Below are positions 1-8,070 of a stretch of 64,000 nt of DNA, one piece after another. Under the pieces are notes generated by a model. The model had not been told where the DNA came from and searched no databases. It saw only the letters and a list, made by a program, of their open reading frames with translations. The DNA lies in contig CABJAP010000003.1 of the NCBI GenBank assembly GCA_902363595.1, positions 124,001-188,000 of the forward strand. Reading direction: 5' to 3'. The stretch's first letter is position 1. Every line of letters begins with the position of its first letter. Origin of the DNA: Clostridia bacterium (GTDB lineage Bacteria; Bacillota; Clostridia; Peptostreptococcales; Anaerovoracaceae). A program made the position numbers and the translations under genes.

Positions 1-673
1 AAATCCACAGAGCGGGCAGCGACATATAGTCGACGCCATAAAGATTGCCGATATCATCGTAATCTTCACTGTACCAATACGGGTCGTCGTAATAATTTTC
101 CAGAATGCCGACAAATCCGGCGGCTCCGCTGTGGAGCGCTCTGTAATAGTTAAACGGCCAGTTGCCCGGCGTATAGATATGGTATTTTTTCAGTTCCTTG
201 GCGGCTTTTCCCTGGGGGTCATAGAGCTGGGCTCCTTCAAACATTTCCATCAGGCCGGTAATATCAATGGGCGGAAAATAGATGTCGCAAACGACAATCT
301 TGCCTTTGATATCCACATTTGCAAAGTCCTCCTCTTCTCCGCTTCCCAGGTAAAGAAATTCTTGCGCTTCTCCGTCAGTTCCGATTTCAAAGGTGCCGCT
401 TTCCGCGCCTCGGTTGGTGCCGTTGGCGTAAAAGCATGGGATTTCCCCGCCGTCAATGCTCAAGGCGTAATCCTCTACCGTCATGCAGATTGAAGGCACC
501 TTTTCAATTTTTACGTCTTCCAGTCCGAAGCTCCTCATTTTTTCCGCAATATATTCGGCGGATTTTCTGCCTTCCGGTGTGCCGGTTTTTCTGTGTCCCC
601 ACTGGCTCAGGTCCTCAATCCAGGAGAAGATTTCCTCTTTTTTCGGAAATAGCGCTTTGTTGATCAATGTCAT
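1..673 (-). CDS. Atypical M28-family metallopeptidase, short type (C-terminus outside window)
   Basis: The N-terminal 224 residues of a hydrolase that continues past the left edge. The opening MTLINKALFPKKEEIFSW, the segment GHRKTGTPEGRKSAEYI and the later PGNWPFNYYRAL closely match the complete proteins at 18280-19719 and 11829-13244, which carry the M28-type HSHHD and DASG metal-site motifs. The part seen here covers the N-terminal cap and the inserted protease-associated-like region but not the metal site, so activity cannot be judged. The ATG at 671-673 follows an AGGAGGT site lying across the stop codon of the upstream long M28 gene, so the two are probably translationally coupled in one operon. 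Substrate unknown. Confidence 0.8.
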   Translation of the reverse strand, partial: MTLINKALFPKKEEIFSWIEDLSQWGHRKTGTPEGRKSAEYIAEKMRSFGLEDVKIEKVPSICMTVEDYALSIDGGEIPCFYANGTNRGAESGTFEIGTDGEAQEFLYLGSGEEEDFANVDIKGKIVVCDIYFPPIDITGLMEMFEGAQLYDPQGKAAKELKKYHIYTPGNWPFNYYRALHSGAAGFVGILENYYDDPYWYSEDYDDIGNLYGVDYMSLPALWI

Positions 674-685
674 AAATAAAACCTC

Positions 686-2824
686 CTAATCGTTTTTCAG
701 TATGGTGATGGCTTTTCTGATGCTGTCTTTTTCTTCGGCCATTGTCTCGGCCATGTATTTCTTTTCCTCTTCTATCGCTTCCTCTATCTCATGGAGGGTA
801 TCGCGAAAAAAGCGGTTTCGCAGTGGTCTGACTTTCAGAATCAGGCCCGCCTTGATCATGGATAATGGATTTCTGAATCCGCTTGACGTCATATTGAGCT
901 TACGTAGCAGGTTGTTGACAAGGGCATAGCAAGTGGAAACATAGACTTCTCTCCCTCTGGCCCAGGTTCTTTTATCCGCGTACTTTGGAGAACAAATCTG
1001 CGCCTGCATATGCTCGACAATCTGCTCGCTAAAGTAATAAGAGGCTAAGGCTAAATCAACGTAGGCGATCCCTTCCTCCATGGCCTTTTCCAAATTGCCT
1101 TTTTGGATCAAGGCGATTGTATTGAATAGAGCTTCGATGTCTTCCGCGTATTTGGCGCTTCCTAGGCATAAGAAATCAAATTGGTTGATTTTGTCGATTT
1201 CACGGGAAAACAGTTCGTATATCTGCAGCGTCCGCACATTTTCCTTTCTCGCTTCATCGTAATGCTGTTTTCGTCTGGCTTGGCTAAGGCCCTTTTCCAA
1301 CTGTCCAAGATATCGGTCATTGCCGCTTACTATCGTCTGTGCCGCGGCCTTTCCCCATTGCTCCAGTTCATCGACAGCTGCAAAGTATACTTCACAGGAA
1401 AGGCCGAGTTTGTTCAGTAATTCGCCTTTTAGCTCTCGTTTGATTCGCTGGGCCTGTTCGGAAAAATCAATTCGCAGATAAGGCATCTGGTCGAGATAAA
1501 TGCCCAGACCTCCGTAGAATCTCGCCGTGTCTTCCAAGGCTTTTACATCAAAGATTTCCCAGTTATCGTGGTTGGAATGGTCTCTGCCTATGTAGGGTGA
1601 AGTGCCCTGTTCCATCTGTTCGGTGATGATATCGTTTCCAAATACGGGAATCCCTTCCCCATGATAGGAAATGCCGTCGCACCAGGAGCACAAATAGTAG
1701 CTTTCCGTATCCACTTCTTCGGCTATTGCTTGGAATCCGCCCACCAGCCTTGGTGCATAACTAAAATAATCCTCAAGCAAGCCGCTGCCGCCGATACAGC
1801 CTATTGCTTTCAGCTCCTTCAGGCTTAAGGCCGTGTATTCAAAGTTGATATTGGCGATCACCTTTCCTGTCCACTGGGGTTTTGCTTCGTGAACCAGTTT
1901 GTAGGAGCCGTGGATGTATGGGTATCTGGTATCGGTCCGGCCGGTTTCGTGGCTGCCGTGGAACGCAAAGATGATCGTCCTTGCAGGCACATATCCGGAG
2001 GCTTTCATTGCCTTGGCAATTCCCAGCAGGCTGGCGCAGGAGGACATGTTATCCTGCAGACAGCTGAAAAAATGATCCAGATGGGCGCTGTAAACGATGG
2101 CCTCTTCGCTCAATGCTCCGGTGATTTCTCCGACAACATTATAGGTTGTTCCGCCGTCGGGGATAAATTCCGCGTCCACCGTCAGGGTGACTTTTAGACT
2201 GCTTTTTTGCTTTAGCTCCTCTTTCAGATAATCCGCATCTTTTTTGCATATCCCAACGATGGGGATATTGTTGCTGAGACTCGGTGTCTGTACGCGGATG
2301 GTTTCATCATTTAAGATATCTTCTGTGGCGTATATGACGGCCGCGCATGCTCCATGCAGCACCGCCTCTTCGATCTGCCCCGCAAGATTTCCGCTTTCCA
2401 ACGCGCCCATGGCTTCCAGCAGTGCGATTTTGCCTTTCACCTCACAGGTTTCGTAGACTTCCTTCACTGATTTTTTTACGTCCACAAGCTGCGCGGTGAT
2501 CCCGTTTTCATCCGTGCCCGGAGAAACATAGCCGTAAGGTTTTATCACTCGTTCCTGGCCTTTGACTTTTAATGCGGCATCGCGAAACTGATACCTGCTG
2601 GTGCTGCACGGCAGCATCTCCACATGGTCGAGGCCCAATGTTTCGAGCTCCGTTTTTATGTATTCCGATCCTCGGTGCTCCGCATCGCTGCCGCAATGCT
2701 TACCTCCGTAGAGCTCGCTGTCGCCTATTTGCGAATAGTTCTTAATAAAACTGACCTGATATTCCATATCCAGATTTTCGCAAAAGCGTTTGATATTCGT
2801 TTCGATCATCGGGTTTTTGCTCAC
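686..2824 (-). CDS. Atypical M28-family metallopeptidase, long type with PA-like insert
   Basis: A 712-residue predicted zinc hydrolase. Visible parts are an N-terminal cap with the signature GGKHCGSDAEH, a protease-associated-like insert (about 110-215), an M28-like core starting with SAHLDHF and DNMSSC (about 240-260), and a helical C-terminal extension (about 480-712) not seen in ordinary M28 aminopeptidases. The usual Glu-Glu pair of the M28 centre reads His-Glu (FHGSHE). Start choice: a GTG at 2822-2824 lies 6 nt after a perfect AGGAGG, and from there the protein aligns with the N-terminus of its paralogue at 13258-15363; upstream ATG or GTG codons lack a site. No signal peptide, so cytoplasmic. 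It is followed at 13 bp by the short M28 gene, the same pairing as at 11.8-15.4 kb. Confidence 0.75.
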   Translation of the reverse strand: MSKNPMIETNIKRFCENLDMEYQVSFIKNYSQIGDSELYGGKHCGSDAEHRGSEYIKTELETLGLDHVEMLPCSTSRYQFRDAALKVKGQERVIKPYGYVSPGTDENGITAQLVDVKKSVKEVYETCEVKGKIALLEAMGALESGNLAGQIEEAVLHGACAAVIYATEDILNDETIRVQTPSLSNNIPIVGICKKDADYLKEELKQKSSLKVTLTVDAEFIPDGGTTYNVVGEITGALSEEAIVYSAHLDHFFSCLQDNMSSCASLLGIAKAMKASGYVPARTIIFAFHGSHETGRTDTRYPYIHGSYKLVHEAKPQWTGKVIANINFEYTALSLKELKAIGCIGGSGLLEDYFSYAPRLVGGFQAIAEEVDTESYYLCSWCDGISYHGEGIPVFGNDIITEQMEQGTSPYIGRDHSNHDNWEIFDVKALEDTARFYGGLGIYLDQMPYLRIDFSEQAQRIKRELKGELLNKLGLSCEVYFAAVDELEQWGKAAAQTIVSGNDRYLGQLEKGLSQARRKQHYDEARKENVRTLQIYELFSREIDKINQFDFLCLGSAKYAEDIEALFNTIALIQKGNLEKAMEEGIAYVDLALASYYFSEQIVEHMQAQICSPKYADKRTWARGREVYVSTCYALVNNLLRKLNMTSSGFRNPLSMIKAGLILKVRPLRNRFFRDTLHEIEEAIEEEKKYMAETMAEEKDSIRKAITILKND

Positions 2825-2984
2825 GATTTTCCTCCTTTGTTTTCTCATACCGGTACTCACCATCTCTGGTGATGAAACTAATATACCTGTTTTGCCGAAT
2901 AAAAAAAATCACCGATCCGTACAATCGGCTAACGGCTTTTGATTTATTTTGAAGTTTCTGTATTTTTTGACTATTTTAAGGTAG

Positions 2985-3019
2985 GAATTGTTCACAAGGA
3001 AGGTGCGAATTGTTCACAA
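2985..3019. promoter_or_regulatory. Direct repeats, candidate AraC-type operator
   Basis: The 13-mer GAATTGTTCACAA occurs twice, at 2985-2997 and 3007-3019, 22 bp apart start to start (two helical turns, same face). It lies about 160 bp upstream of the long M28 gene and just downstream of the AraC regulator gene. Tandem same-orientation half-sites are typical of AraC-family activators, so the regulator at 3047-4675 is the obvious candidate binder. The repeats are seen; binding is inferred. Confidence 0.45.
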
Positions 3020-3044
3020 AAAGACGTCCCTGCGGACGTCTTTT
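3018..3044 (-). terminator. Rho-independent terminator of AraC gene
   Basis: Perfect stem AAAGACGTCC / GGACGTCTTT with a CTGC loop, directly after the stop codon at 3047; read on the minus strand it ends in a run of T. It slightly overlaps the second direct repeat of the operator candidate. Confidence 0.8.
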
Positions 3045-3046
3045 CG

Positions 3047-4675
3047 CTATTGATGCAAAGTGGGATATAAGGTTATGGCGCACAGCTGCCCTGGCTGTAG
3101 CTCTATTTCGCAAATCAACGGTACATTGCTTTCTATGGCATTGATTTCTATGCTGGGGTGAAGATACGCCTTCAAATATTCCCGGGAAATATCGCTCAAA
3201 TTTACCGCCGGGTATTGGTCTTTCGTAAGCAGTCCTGGGATTTCACGGGTGCTCACTTTTTGATACCAATAAACACAGTTTTCTTTCAGTCCTGAAAAAT
3301 GAATGAGATACTTTTTGGCCGTCTGGCTGTTGAAATTGAAGATCAATAAATGGCCGCCTCTGTCATTATTATAGAAAATAGCATCCGCATTTATTTTGTT
3401 ATACAAAGTCCCCACGTTGGAAAGCAGTTCCTGTATGTAAAATTTCGGTGATTTAAGATCGCCTTCAAAAAATAGTTCCTCTAGCCGTATGCTGCTTGCC
3501 GCGGCGTCCTCTTTCAGAAGTTCAAAGCCTTCATCCGAAAGGTTTTCTGCTGCCAGTTCCCGATGTTTTCCTCTGCTCTCTTCCAGGATGATTTTTTTGA
3601 TCGCAAGGCTGTCCCGGCAAAGGGCAAGCAGCTTCCTGGTCTGATAGGCAAGGGCTTGCTCTACGGAACAGTAAATTGCCTCCGCCCGGTATGGCAGTTC
3701 CATAGATGGGGCGACTTCCTGGGCAAGGTCCACATCTATGCTGCATAGATCCTGCTCTGCCGCAGCATCGCTTTGGTATTTTTTTAATAAGCGGCACACC
3801 GACGTTCGGTCGATATGATCATCGAAGAAAATAGCCGATGGCTTTATGCGGGGGATCGGCTTTAAACGAGGTTTATTTTTCTCCCGCCACTGAGCCGGAC
3901 TGCATCCATAATTCTTCTCAAAGGCCCTGTTATAATATCTGGGCGCGGAAAACCCGCATTCATAGGCAATGTTGGTGATGCTCATTTTGGAGTCCAGTAA
4001 ATAGCGGATGGAGATTTCCGCCCTTATAAACGCCAGCCAGTCTTCAAAGCTTCTTCCGGTATATTTTTTTATCAGCCTTGATAAATACACTTCGCTCAAA
4101 AATACCTGGTCCGCCACTTCTTTCAGAGAAAGCTTCCGGCAGCAATGATCGTACATATACTCGATGATTTTCCACATCCTGTCCCACTGATCTTCATCCT
4201 TGATCCGGCTGTATTCTTCCGTGGCGTATTGGAAGCCGAATTTTAAATTGTTCAAGATTTCCAGGCATGAATAGACCAACTCCTGTTCCCGGCTTCCGCT
4301 ATCGTCTTCGGAGTTTATCAGGTCGAACATGTCCCCGATGTACTGCCTGATTTCTTCCTTCAGATTCTCGGAAAGGATATCATTGATCTGCGGGTCGCAT
4401 TTGAAAATTACGTTGGAAATGTCCGGAAGGTACTGGTCAAAGTTTTCCATGTTCAGCTGCAATTGAACGTATAAAAGCCCGTCGTCCTGCTTGTCTATAC
4501 AGTGAACGTCTTCGCAGTTGATGACGATCATGTCCCCCTCTTTTAAAGCTATGCTTCGATTATTGATGATGACATCCGTGCTTCCCGCAAGGATAAGGTC
4601 GAGTTCCATTTCTTCATGCCAGTGAAAGCTTTGACTTTGATTTTTTATCGATACGGTCACTAGATGTTCGATCAT
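3047..4675 (-). CDS. AraC-family regulator with cupin-like N-terminus and long C-terminal domain
   Basis: A 542-residue one-component regulator. Residues 1-90 form a cupin-like sensor (HWHEEMELDLILAG, then EGDMIVINCEDVH). Residues about 162-262 hold the two helix-turn-helix units of the AraC/XylS fold, ending in the usual CGFSAPRYYNRAFEKNYG and SPAQWR. The remaining 280 residues resemble the end of AraC proteins fused to a degenerate GH39-like glycosidase region; I see no clear catalytic pair, so it is more likely a ligand-binding or dimerisation part. An AAGGAG site precedes the ATG. The gene is transcribed toward the M28 pair and probably controls it. It is one of three such paralogues in the window (15633-17318, 24382-26082), each next to hydrolase genes. 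Confidence 0.85.
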   Translation of the reverse strand: MIEHLVTVSIKNQSQSFHWHEEMELDLILAGSTDVIINNRSIALKEGDMIVINCEDVHCIDKQDDGLLYVQLQLNMENFDQYLPDISNVIFKCDPQINDILSENLKEEIRQYIGDMFDLINSEDDSGSREQELVYSCLEILNNLKFGFQYATEEYSRIKDEDQWDRMWKIIEYMYDHCCRKLSLKEVADQVFLSEVYLSRLIKKYTGRSFEDWLAFIRAEISIRYLLDSKMSITNIAYECGFSAPRYYNRAFEKNYGCSPAQWREKNKPRLKPIPRIKPSAIFFDDHIDRTSVCRLLKKYQSDAAAEQDLCSIDVDLAQEVAPSMELPYRAEAIYCSVEQALAYQTRKLLALCRDSLAIKKIILEESRGKHRELAAENLSDEGFELLKEDAAASSIRLEELFFEGDLKSPKFYIQELLSNVGTLYNKINADAIFYNNDRGGHLLIFNFNSQTAKKYLIHFSGLKENCVYWYQKVSTREIPGLLTKDQYPAVNLSDISREYLKAYLHPSIEINAIESNVPLICEIELQPGQLCAITLYPTLHQ

Positions 4676-4716
4676 AGTTTTTTACTCCTTGCTTAGGGAA
4701 AAGTCCTCCCCGTGCT

Positions 4717-4848
4717 ATCGCCGGTACTTAGTTCCGCACCCATTGCCTTCAATGGTCACAATGCCCCGCTTAGACATGGCTTTCAAAATCCCGGCGGTCT
4801 TCGATTTTTCCAAGCTTACTAAAGAAGCAATTTCAACCGTATTTTTTT
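4717..4848 (-). pseudogene. Winged-helix domain remnant
   Basis: A 43-codon open stretch without a start, closed upstream by TAA, reads TVEIASLVSLEKSKTAGILK, then AMSKRGIVTIEGNGCGTKYRR and a stop. This is the helix-turn-helix plus wing typical of the C-terminus of larger ATP-binding regulator or helicase-like proteins. Nothing else of such a gene remains. It sits between the HipA gene and the AraC gene and is most likely debris from an older insertion or deletion. Confidence 0.55.
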
Positions 4849-4866
4849 ACGCTCGAAATTGATGTC

Positions 4867-6000
4867 TTATCCCAGGTATTTGCCAAGACACTCCCTTACG
4901 ATATCCCGAATTTCCGCTGCGCGGATTTTAGCGCGTTTGCAATCCATTGCCGCTTTTTTCGCCACGGAGAGAATGTTCTCCATGCCCGGGCGCTTTCCTT
5001 CCCCGTCAATGGTGGTAGCATGCTCGCCGCCTATGGAATTGCTGTAGGTCAAATCATAGACCGGCGCCATTTTCCAGCGCTGCTGCTGTTCATCATATAA
5101 AAATGAAACGTTTTTGGAATGATCGTCCCGATTATGCGCAAACACGTTAAAACACATGAAGCTGAACATTTTTTCTACTTCCCGCATATCGTTTGTAAGG
5201 AGCATCGTAAGCCTCATCAATTGATTGTAGTCCATGTTGGGAATGCGGTGAGATGTTTCTAGCATGCCGCTCAGCGACACCATATGGATTCGCTGTTTTC
5301 CGCTGCTCGTTTGCCTTCGGTCAAAACGTTTCGTCCCAAAATATCCGGCGCATTCTTTTGAAGCAAATAAACGTGTTTCACTCATTTCCAGTCCGCAGGC
5401 TTTGGCGCATAAGCTGTATTCATATTCCTGCAGCCCTATATCAAGGTCGTCATAAGAGGATGGAAATTTTATGATCCAGCTTTCCGAATCGATTTCAGTC
5501 AAAATCTTTGGCCTTGCGCCGCCAGAAGAACCGCCCAAAAGAAAAAGTTCATCCAGATTTCCCACAGTGTCCTGCTCCAGCAGCTTTTTACATTCCAGCG
5601 CTATCGTGTCGTAATCGTAGGGCATTACATGCGATTCAAGCATCTGCGATGGCTGATAGGACAGTGCGCCCATACCCGCATCGGACACAAACGTCAATCG
5701 ATAGAAGTTACTGATTTCATCGACATTTACCTTCAATGTCTTTTTCAAATATCGGTCCACAAGCAGTCGTCCCCATCCATCAGGAAGGGAATCGGCAAAG
5801 ACGCCGAATATCCCTTCAAACGGATCGTAATTTGGTAAAAAGACCTTCTTCGCAAGAGGCAGTGAAAAAGGGTTCAAGGCATATCCCGCGGACAGCCATT
5901 GGTCGCTGTATTGGAAAGCAGCCAGACCGTCCTTTGTCTCTGCCAGTGTGCCCACCTGCTTTTCGCCGATCAATACGTCCAGCTTATCGATTCTTTTCAT
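4867..6000 (-). CDS. hipA: HipA-family serine/threonine kinase toxin
   Basis: A 377-residue HipA-type kinase, toxin of a type II toxin-antitoxin pair. In order: the N-terminal subdomain (ADSLPDGWGRLL near residue 70), the GGSSGGARPK loop around 157 that corresponds to the HipA phosphorylation/ATP loop, the catalytic FAHNRDDHSKN near 292 and the metal-binding APVYDLTYS near 313. All key residues look intact, so activity is expected; members phosphorylate translation factors such as aminoacyl-tRNA synthetases, but the target here is unknown. The ATG at 5998-6000 has AGGAGG 6 nt upstream and overlaps the antitoxin gene by 17 bp. The pair interrupts a catabolic gene set, which suggests insertion. 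Confidence 0.88.
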   Translation of the reverse strand: MKRIDKLDVLIGEKQVGTLAETKDGLAAFQYSDQWLSAGYALNPFSLPLAKKVFLPNYDPFEGIFGVFADSLPDGWGRLLVDRYLKKTLKVNVDEISNFYRLTFVSDAGMGALSYQPSQMLESHVMPYDYDTIALECKKLLEQDTVGNLDELFLLGGSSGGARPKILTEIDSESWIIKFPSSYDDLDIGLQEYEYSLCAKACGLEMSETRLFASKECAGYFGTKRFDRRQTSSGKQRIHMVSLSGMLETSHRIPNMDYNQLMRLTMLLTNDMREVEKMFSFMCFNVFAHNRDDHSKNVSFLYDEQQQRWKMAPVYDLTYSNSIGGEHATTIDGEGKRPGMENILSVAKKAAMDCKRAKIRAAEIRDIVRECLGKYLG

Positions 6001-6271
6001 GGATAACCTCCTCAATGGAGCGGTATTCGGTTTTTACGAAGAGTTTCTCAAAATCGCCGAGGCACTCCAGAACCATTGCCATTTTTAGAAGATGCACCAA
6101 AGAGACTTCGCCCGACTGCTCAAAGCGTTTTACAGAGCCCAGGCTCACTCCTGAACGCTCCGCAAGCTGCACCTGTGTCAGTTTCAACTTTTTTCTCCGC
6201 GTTTTGGCGCGTAACGCTATTTCCTGTTGTATTTCATATGGAGTTTTTAATAATAAAAAATTCTCGTTCAT
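5984..6271 (-). CDS. HipB-like XRE antitoxin
   Basis: A 95-residue DNA-binding protein. Residues about 15-70 form an XRE-type helix-turn-helix (RRKKLKLTQVQLAERSGVSL, then VKRFEQSGEVSL). It precedes and overlaps the HipA kinase gene, the usual antitoxin-first order, so it should neutralise HipA and repress the operon. Its promoter carries an inverted repeat over the -35 box. Confidence 0.85.
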   Translation of the reverse strand: MNENFLLLKTPYEIQQEIALRAKTRRKKLKLTQVQLAERSGVSLGSVKRFEQSGEVSLVHLLKMAMVLECLGDFEKLFVKTEYRSIEEVIHEKNR

Positions 6272-6278
6272 AGTTAAT

Positions 6279-6307
6279 ATTTTATCCCTTTTTGCTTATT
6301 TTAGCAA
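6279..6307 (-). promoter_or_regulatory. hipBA promoter and candidate operator
   Basis: On the minus strand TTGCTA (6302-6307), 17-nt spacer, TAAAAT (6279-6284), just upstream of the antitoxin start. The inverted repeat TTGCT-N6-AGCAA at 6292-6307 overlaps the -35 box, where a HipB-type autorepressor would be expected to bind. Confidence 0.55.
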
Positions 6308-6331
6308 GAAAAGGACCATATTTTATCTATT

Positions 6332-8017
6332 TTATATGAATTCACCTTCAAACATAACTGCTTCTGGCTCGACCGTATGGATTTCTGTGTCAGGTATTTC
6401 AAAAATATTTTTATTGAGCACGATCAAATGTGCTTGTTTCCCTACTTCAATGGTACCAATTTTATTCTCAAGCCTAAAAGGTATCGCCCCAAATCTTGTA
6501 TACCCTTTTATCATTTCTGTAACGCTGAGCTTTGCATTTTTGGGCGGCCTAACGCTGCCCGAGTATTTTGCAGGATCTAGCGGGTTCTCCAAATCCACCC
6601 TTGTAGCCGATATTTCCATACCAAACCATGGGTTTCCCCTATGCGCCTCACACATTCCTATAACATCGCTGCCATATGTTACGATTGCCCCTGTCTCAAT
6701 CATCTTTGTGAAGTCATACATCGTATTCCAACGATCCAATCCCAGATAGTCAATCGCCGCTTCGCCAAAATATCCTCCCGCCCAATGACACGACCAATTG
6801 ATGATGATCCCAAGTTTGGCAGGCCGGACCATATCGCTGGGATGTACCAACTCACAGTGAGCAAGCTCCATATAAATCCGCCAGGTTTTGCCCGCTGCTT
6901 CAACCTGATATTTCGCTTTCTCATAGGCATTGCAGGCTGTTTGAAAGCCGCGGTCACCGACCACATGGATATGCAGATCAAGTTTCTCTTCATTCAATCG
7001 CAGTAACACATTCGTAAGCTCTTTTTCGGTCATATTTATTTTGCCGTAATTGGTTCTGGCCGAATCGTTATAGTGCGGCTCCAGTGATGCGCTGTTTCCC
7101 ATTTCATTGGTTCCATCCAGGAAGAATTTCACTGTATGTATCCTTACATGTTTACTTGTATACTTTTTCTGCCATTCTCTCAGCGTTGCTATGCATTGGT
7201 CAAGCTTGCTATATCTTTTAAGAAGGCAGGTTCCTTCATAATACATATTCAACTTTCCTGCATTGTCCATATCATAGAAAAGTTTCATCGATTCTTCGCC
7301 CTCTGTAATGCCATCGAGGACTGCAATCACGCCGCAGCTTCTGAGAAAGTCAAGAAACGGAGCGACGCTTTCCTCGGTTACTTCTGTCGGTGGATGCCAA
7401 CCCAGATTTTGATAGAGCGTTTCTTCCAGCTCCTCACCCAGCAATGGTTCCTTAACCCAGCCTGTCAGCTCACCAGTTTCATCGCTTATGAAAAAGGGGA
7501 CTGCCCCTGTTTCCCCTGGATTTTTCTTAATCCCCATAAGTTCTAGCGCCTTTGAATTGTACCAGCAGGCATGGTCCGTAAAATCTTGAAGCCTTACGGG
7601 ACGGTCAGATACGTATTCATCGATCCATTCTTTTCTCGGACCCTTTTCATCGAACATGTCCTGCGAATAACACTCCCCAAAGAAATAGGGAACTTCGTTG
7701 ACAGGATGTTCCTCGCAGTAATTTTTTACCCATGACAACAACTCGTGCATATCATCAAATACGGGCATCTGTACACGCCATCGGCTCTTTGCAACGGTTC
7801 CAGGGTGCGTATGCCCATCGATGAAACCTGGCAAGACTAGCCGCCCTTTTAAATCGATCAGCTGTGTACGCTCACCTTTAAAGGTTTCGCAGCTTTCCAA
7901 AGAACCCACACAAATAAATTTATCATTTAATACAGCAACCGCCTCCGCATATCCCTGTTTGCAATCGCTCTTATAGATATGTCCGTTATACAAAATTTTA
8001 TCCGCTTGTTGTTTCAT
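6332..8017 (-). CDS. YtcJ-type amidohydrolase (Amidohydro_3)
   Basis: A 561-residue metal-dependent hydrolase of the amidohydrolase superfamily. The first beta strand ends in the metal motif GFIDGHTHPG (about residue 66); later come DLHIHVVGD, an AHCELVHPSD segment and a C-terminal cap returning to the N-terminal beta sandwich (GTIEVGKQAHLIVL). YtcJ-like enzymes act on amide, formamide or cyclic amide bonds in the cytoplasm; the substrate cannot be read from sequence. GGAGG lies 8 nt before the ATG. It follows the imidazolonepropionase-like gene at 54 bp and is paralogous to 21029-22753, which has the same partner in swapped order. Confidence 0.85.
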   Translation of the reverse strand: MKQQADKILYNGHIYKSDCKQGYAEAVAVLNDKFICVGSLESCETFKGERTQLIDLKGRLVLPGFIDGHTHPGTVAKSRWRVQMPVFDDMHELLSWVKNYCEEHPVNEVPYFFGECYSQDMFDEKGPRKEWIDEYVSDRPVRLQDFTDHACWYNSKALELMGIKKNPGETGAVPFFISDETGELTGWVKEPLLGEELEETLYQNLGWHPPTEVTEESVAPFLDFLRSCGVIAVLDGITEGEESMKLFYDMDNAGKLNMYYEGTCLLKRYSKLDQCIATLREWQKKYTSKHVRIHTVKFFLDGTNEMGNSASLEPHYNDSARTNYGKINMTEKELTNVLLRLNEEKLDLHIHVVGDRGFQTACNAYEKAKYQVEAAGKTWRIYMELAHCELVHPSDMVRPAKLGIIINWSCHWAGGYFGEAAIDYLGLDRWNTMYDFTKMIETGAIVTYGSDVIGMCEAHRGNPWFGMEISATRVDLENPLDPAKYSGSVRPPKNAKLSVTEMIKGYTRFGAIPFRLENKIGTIEVGKQAHLIVLNKNIFEIPDTEIHTVEPEAVMFEGEFI

Positions 8018-8070
8018 AAATCGTTTCCTCCGGATTTTTCTTTATAGTACGCGCTGCCCGCTTTATATTA

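Noticed and set aside
5736..6749. A 337-residue open frame on the plus strand
   Set aside because: Antisense to hipBA and the YtcJ gene; composition is not protein-like and there is no ribosome site.
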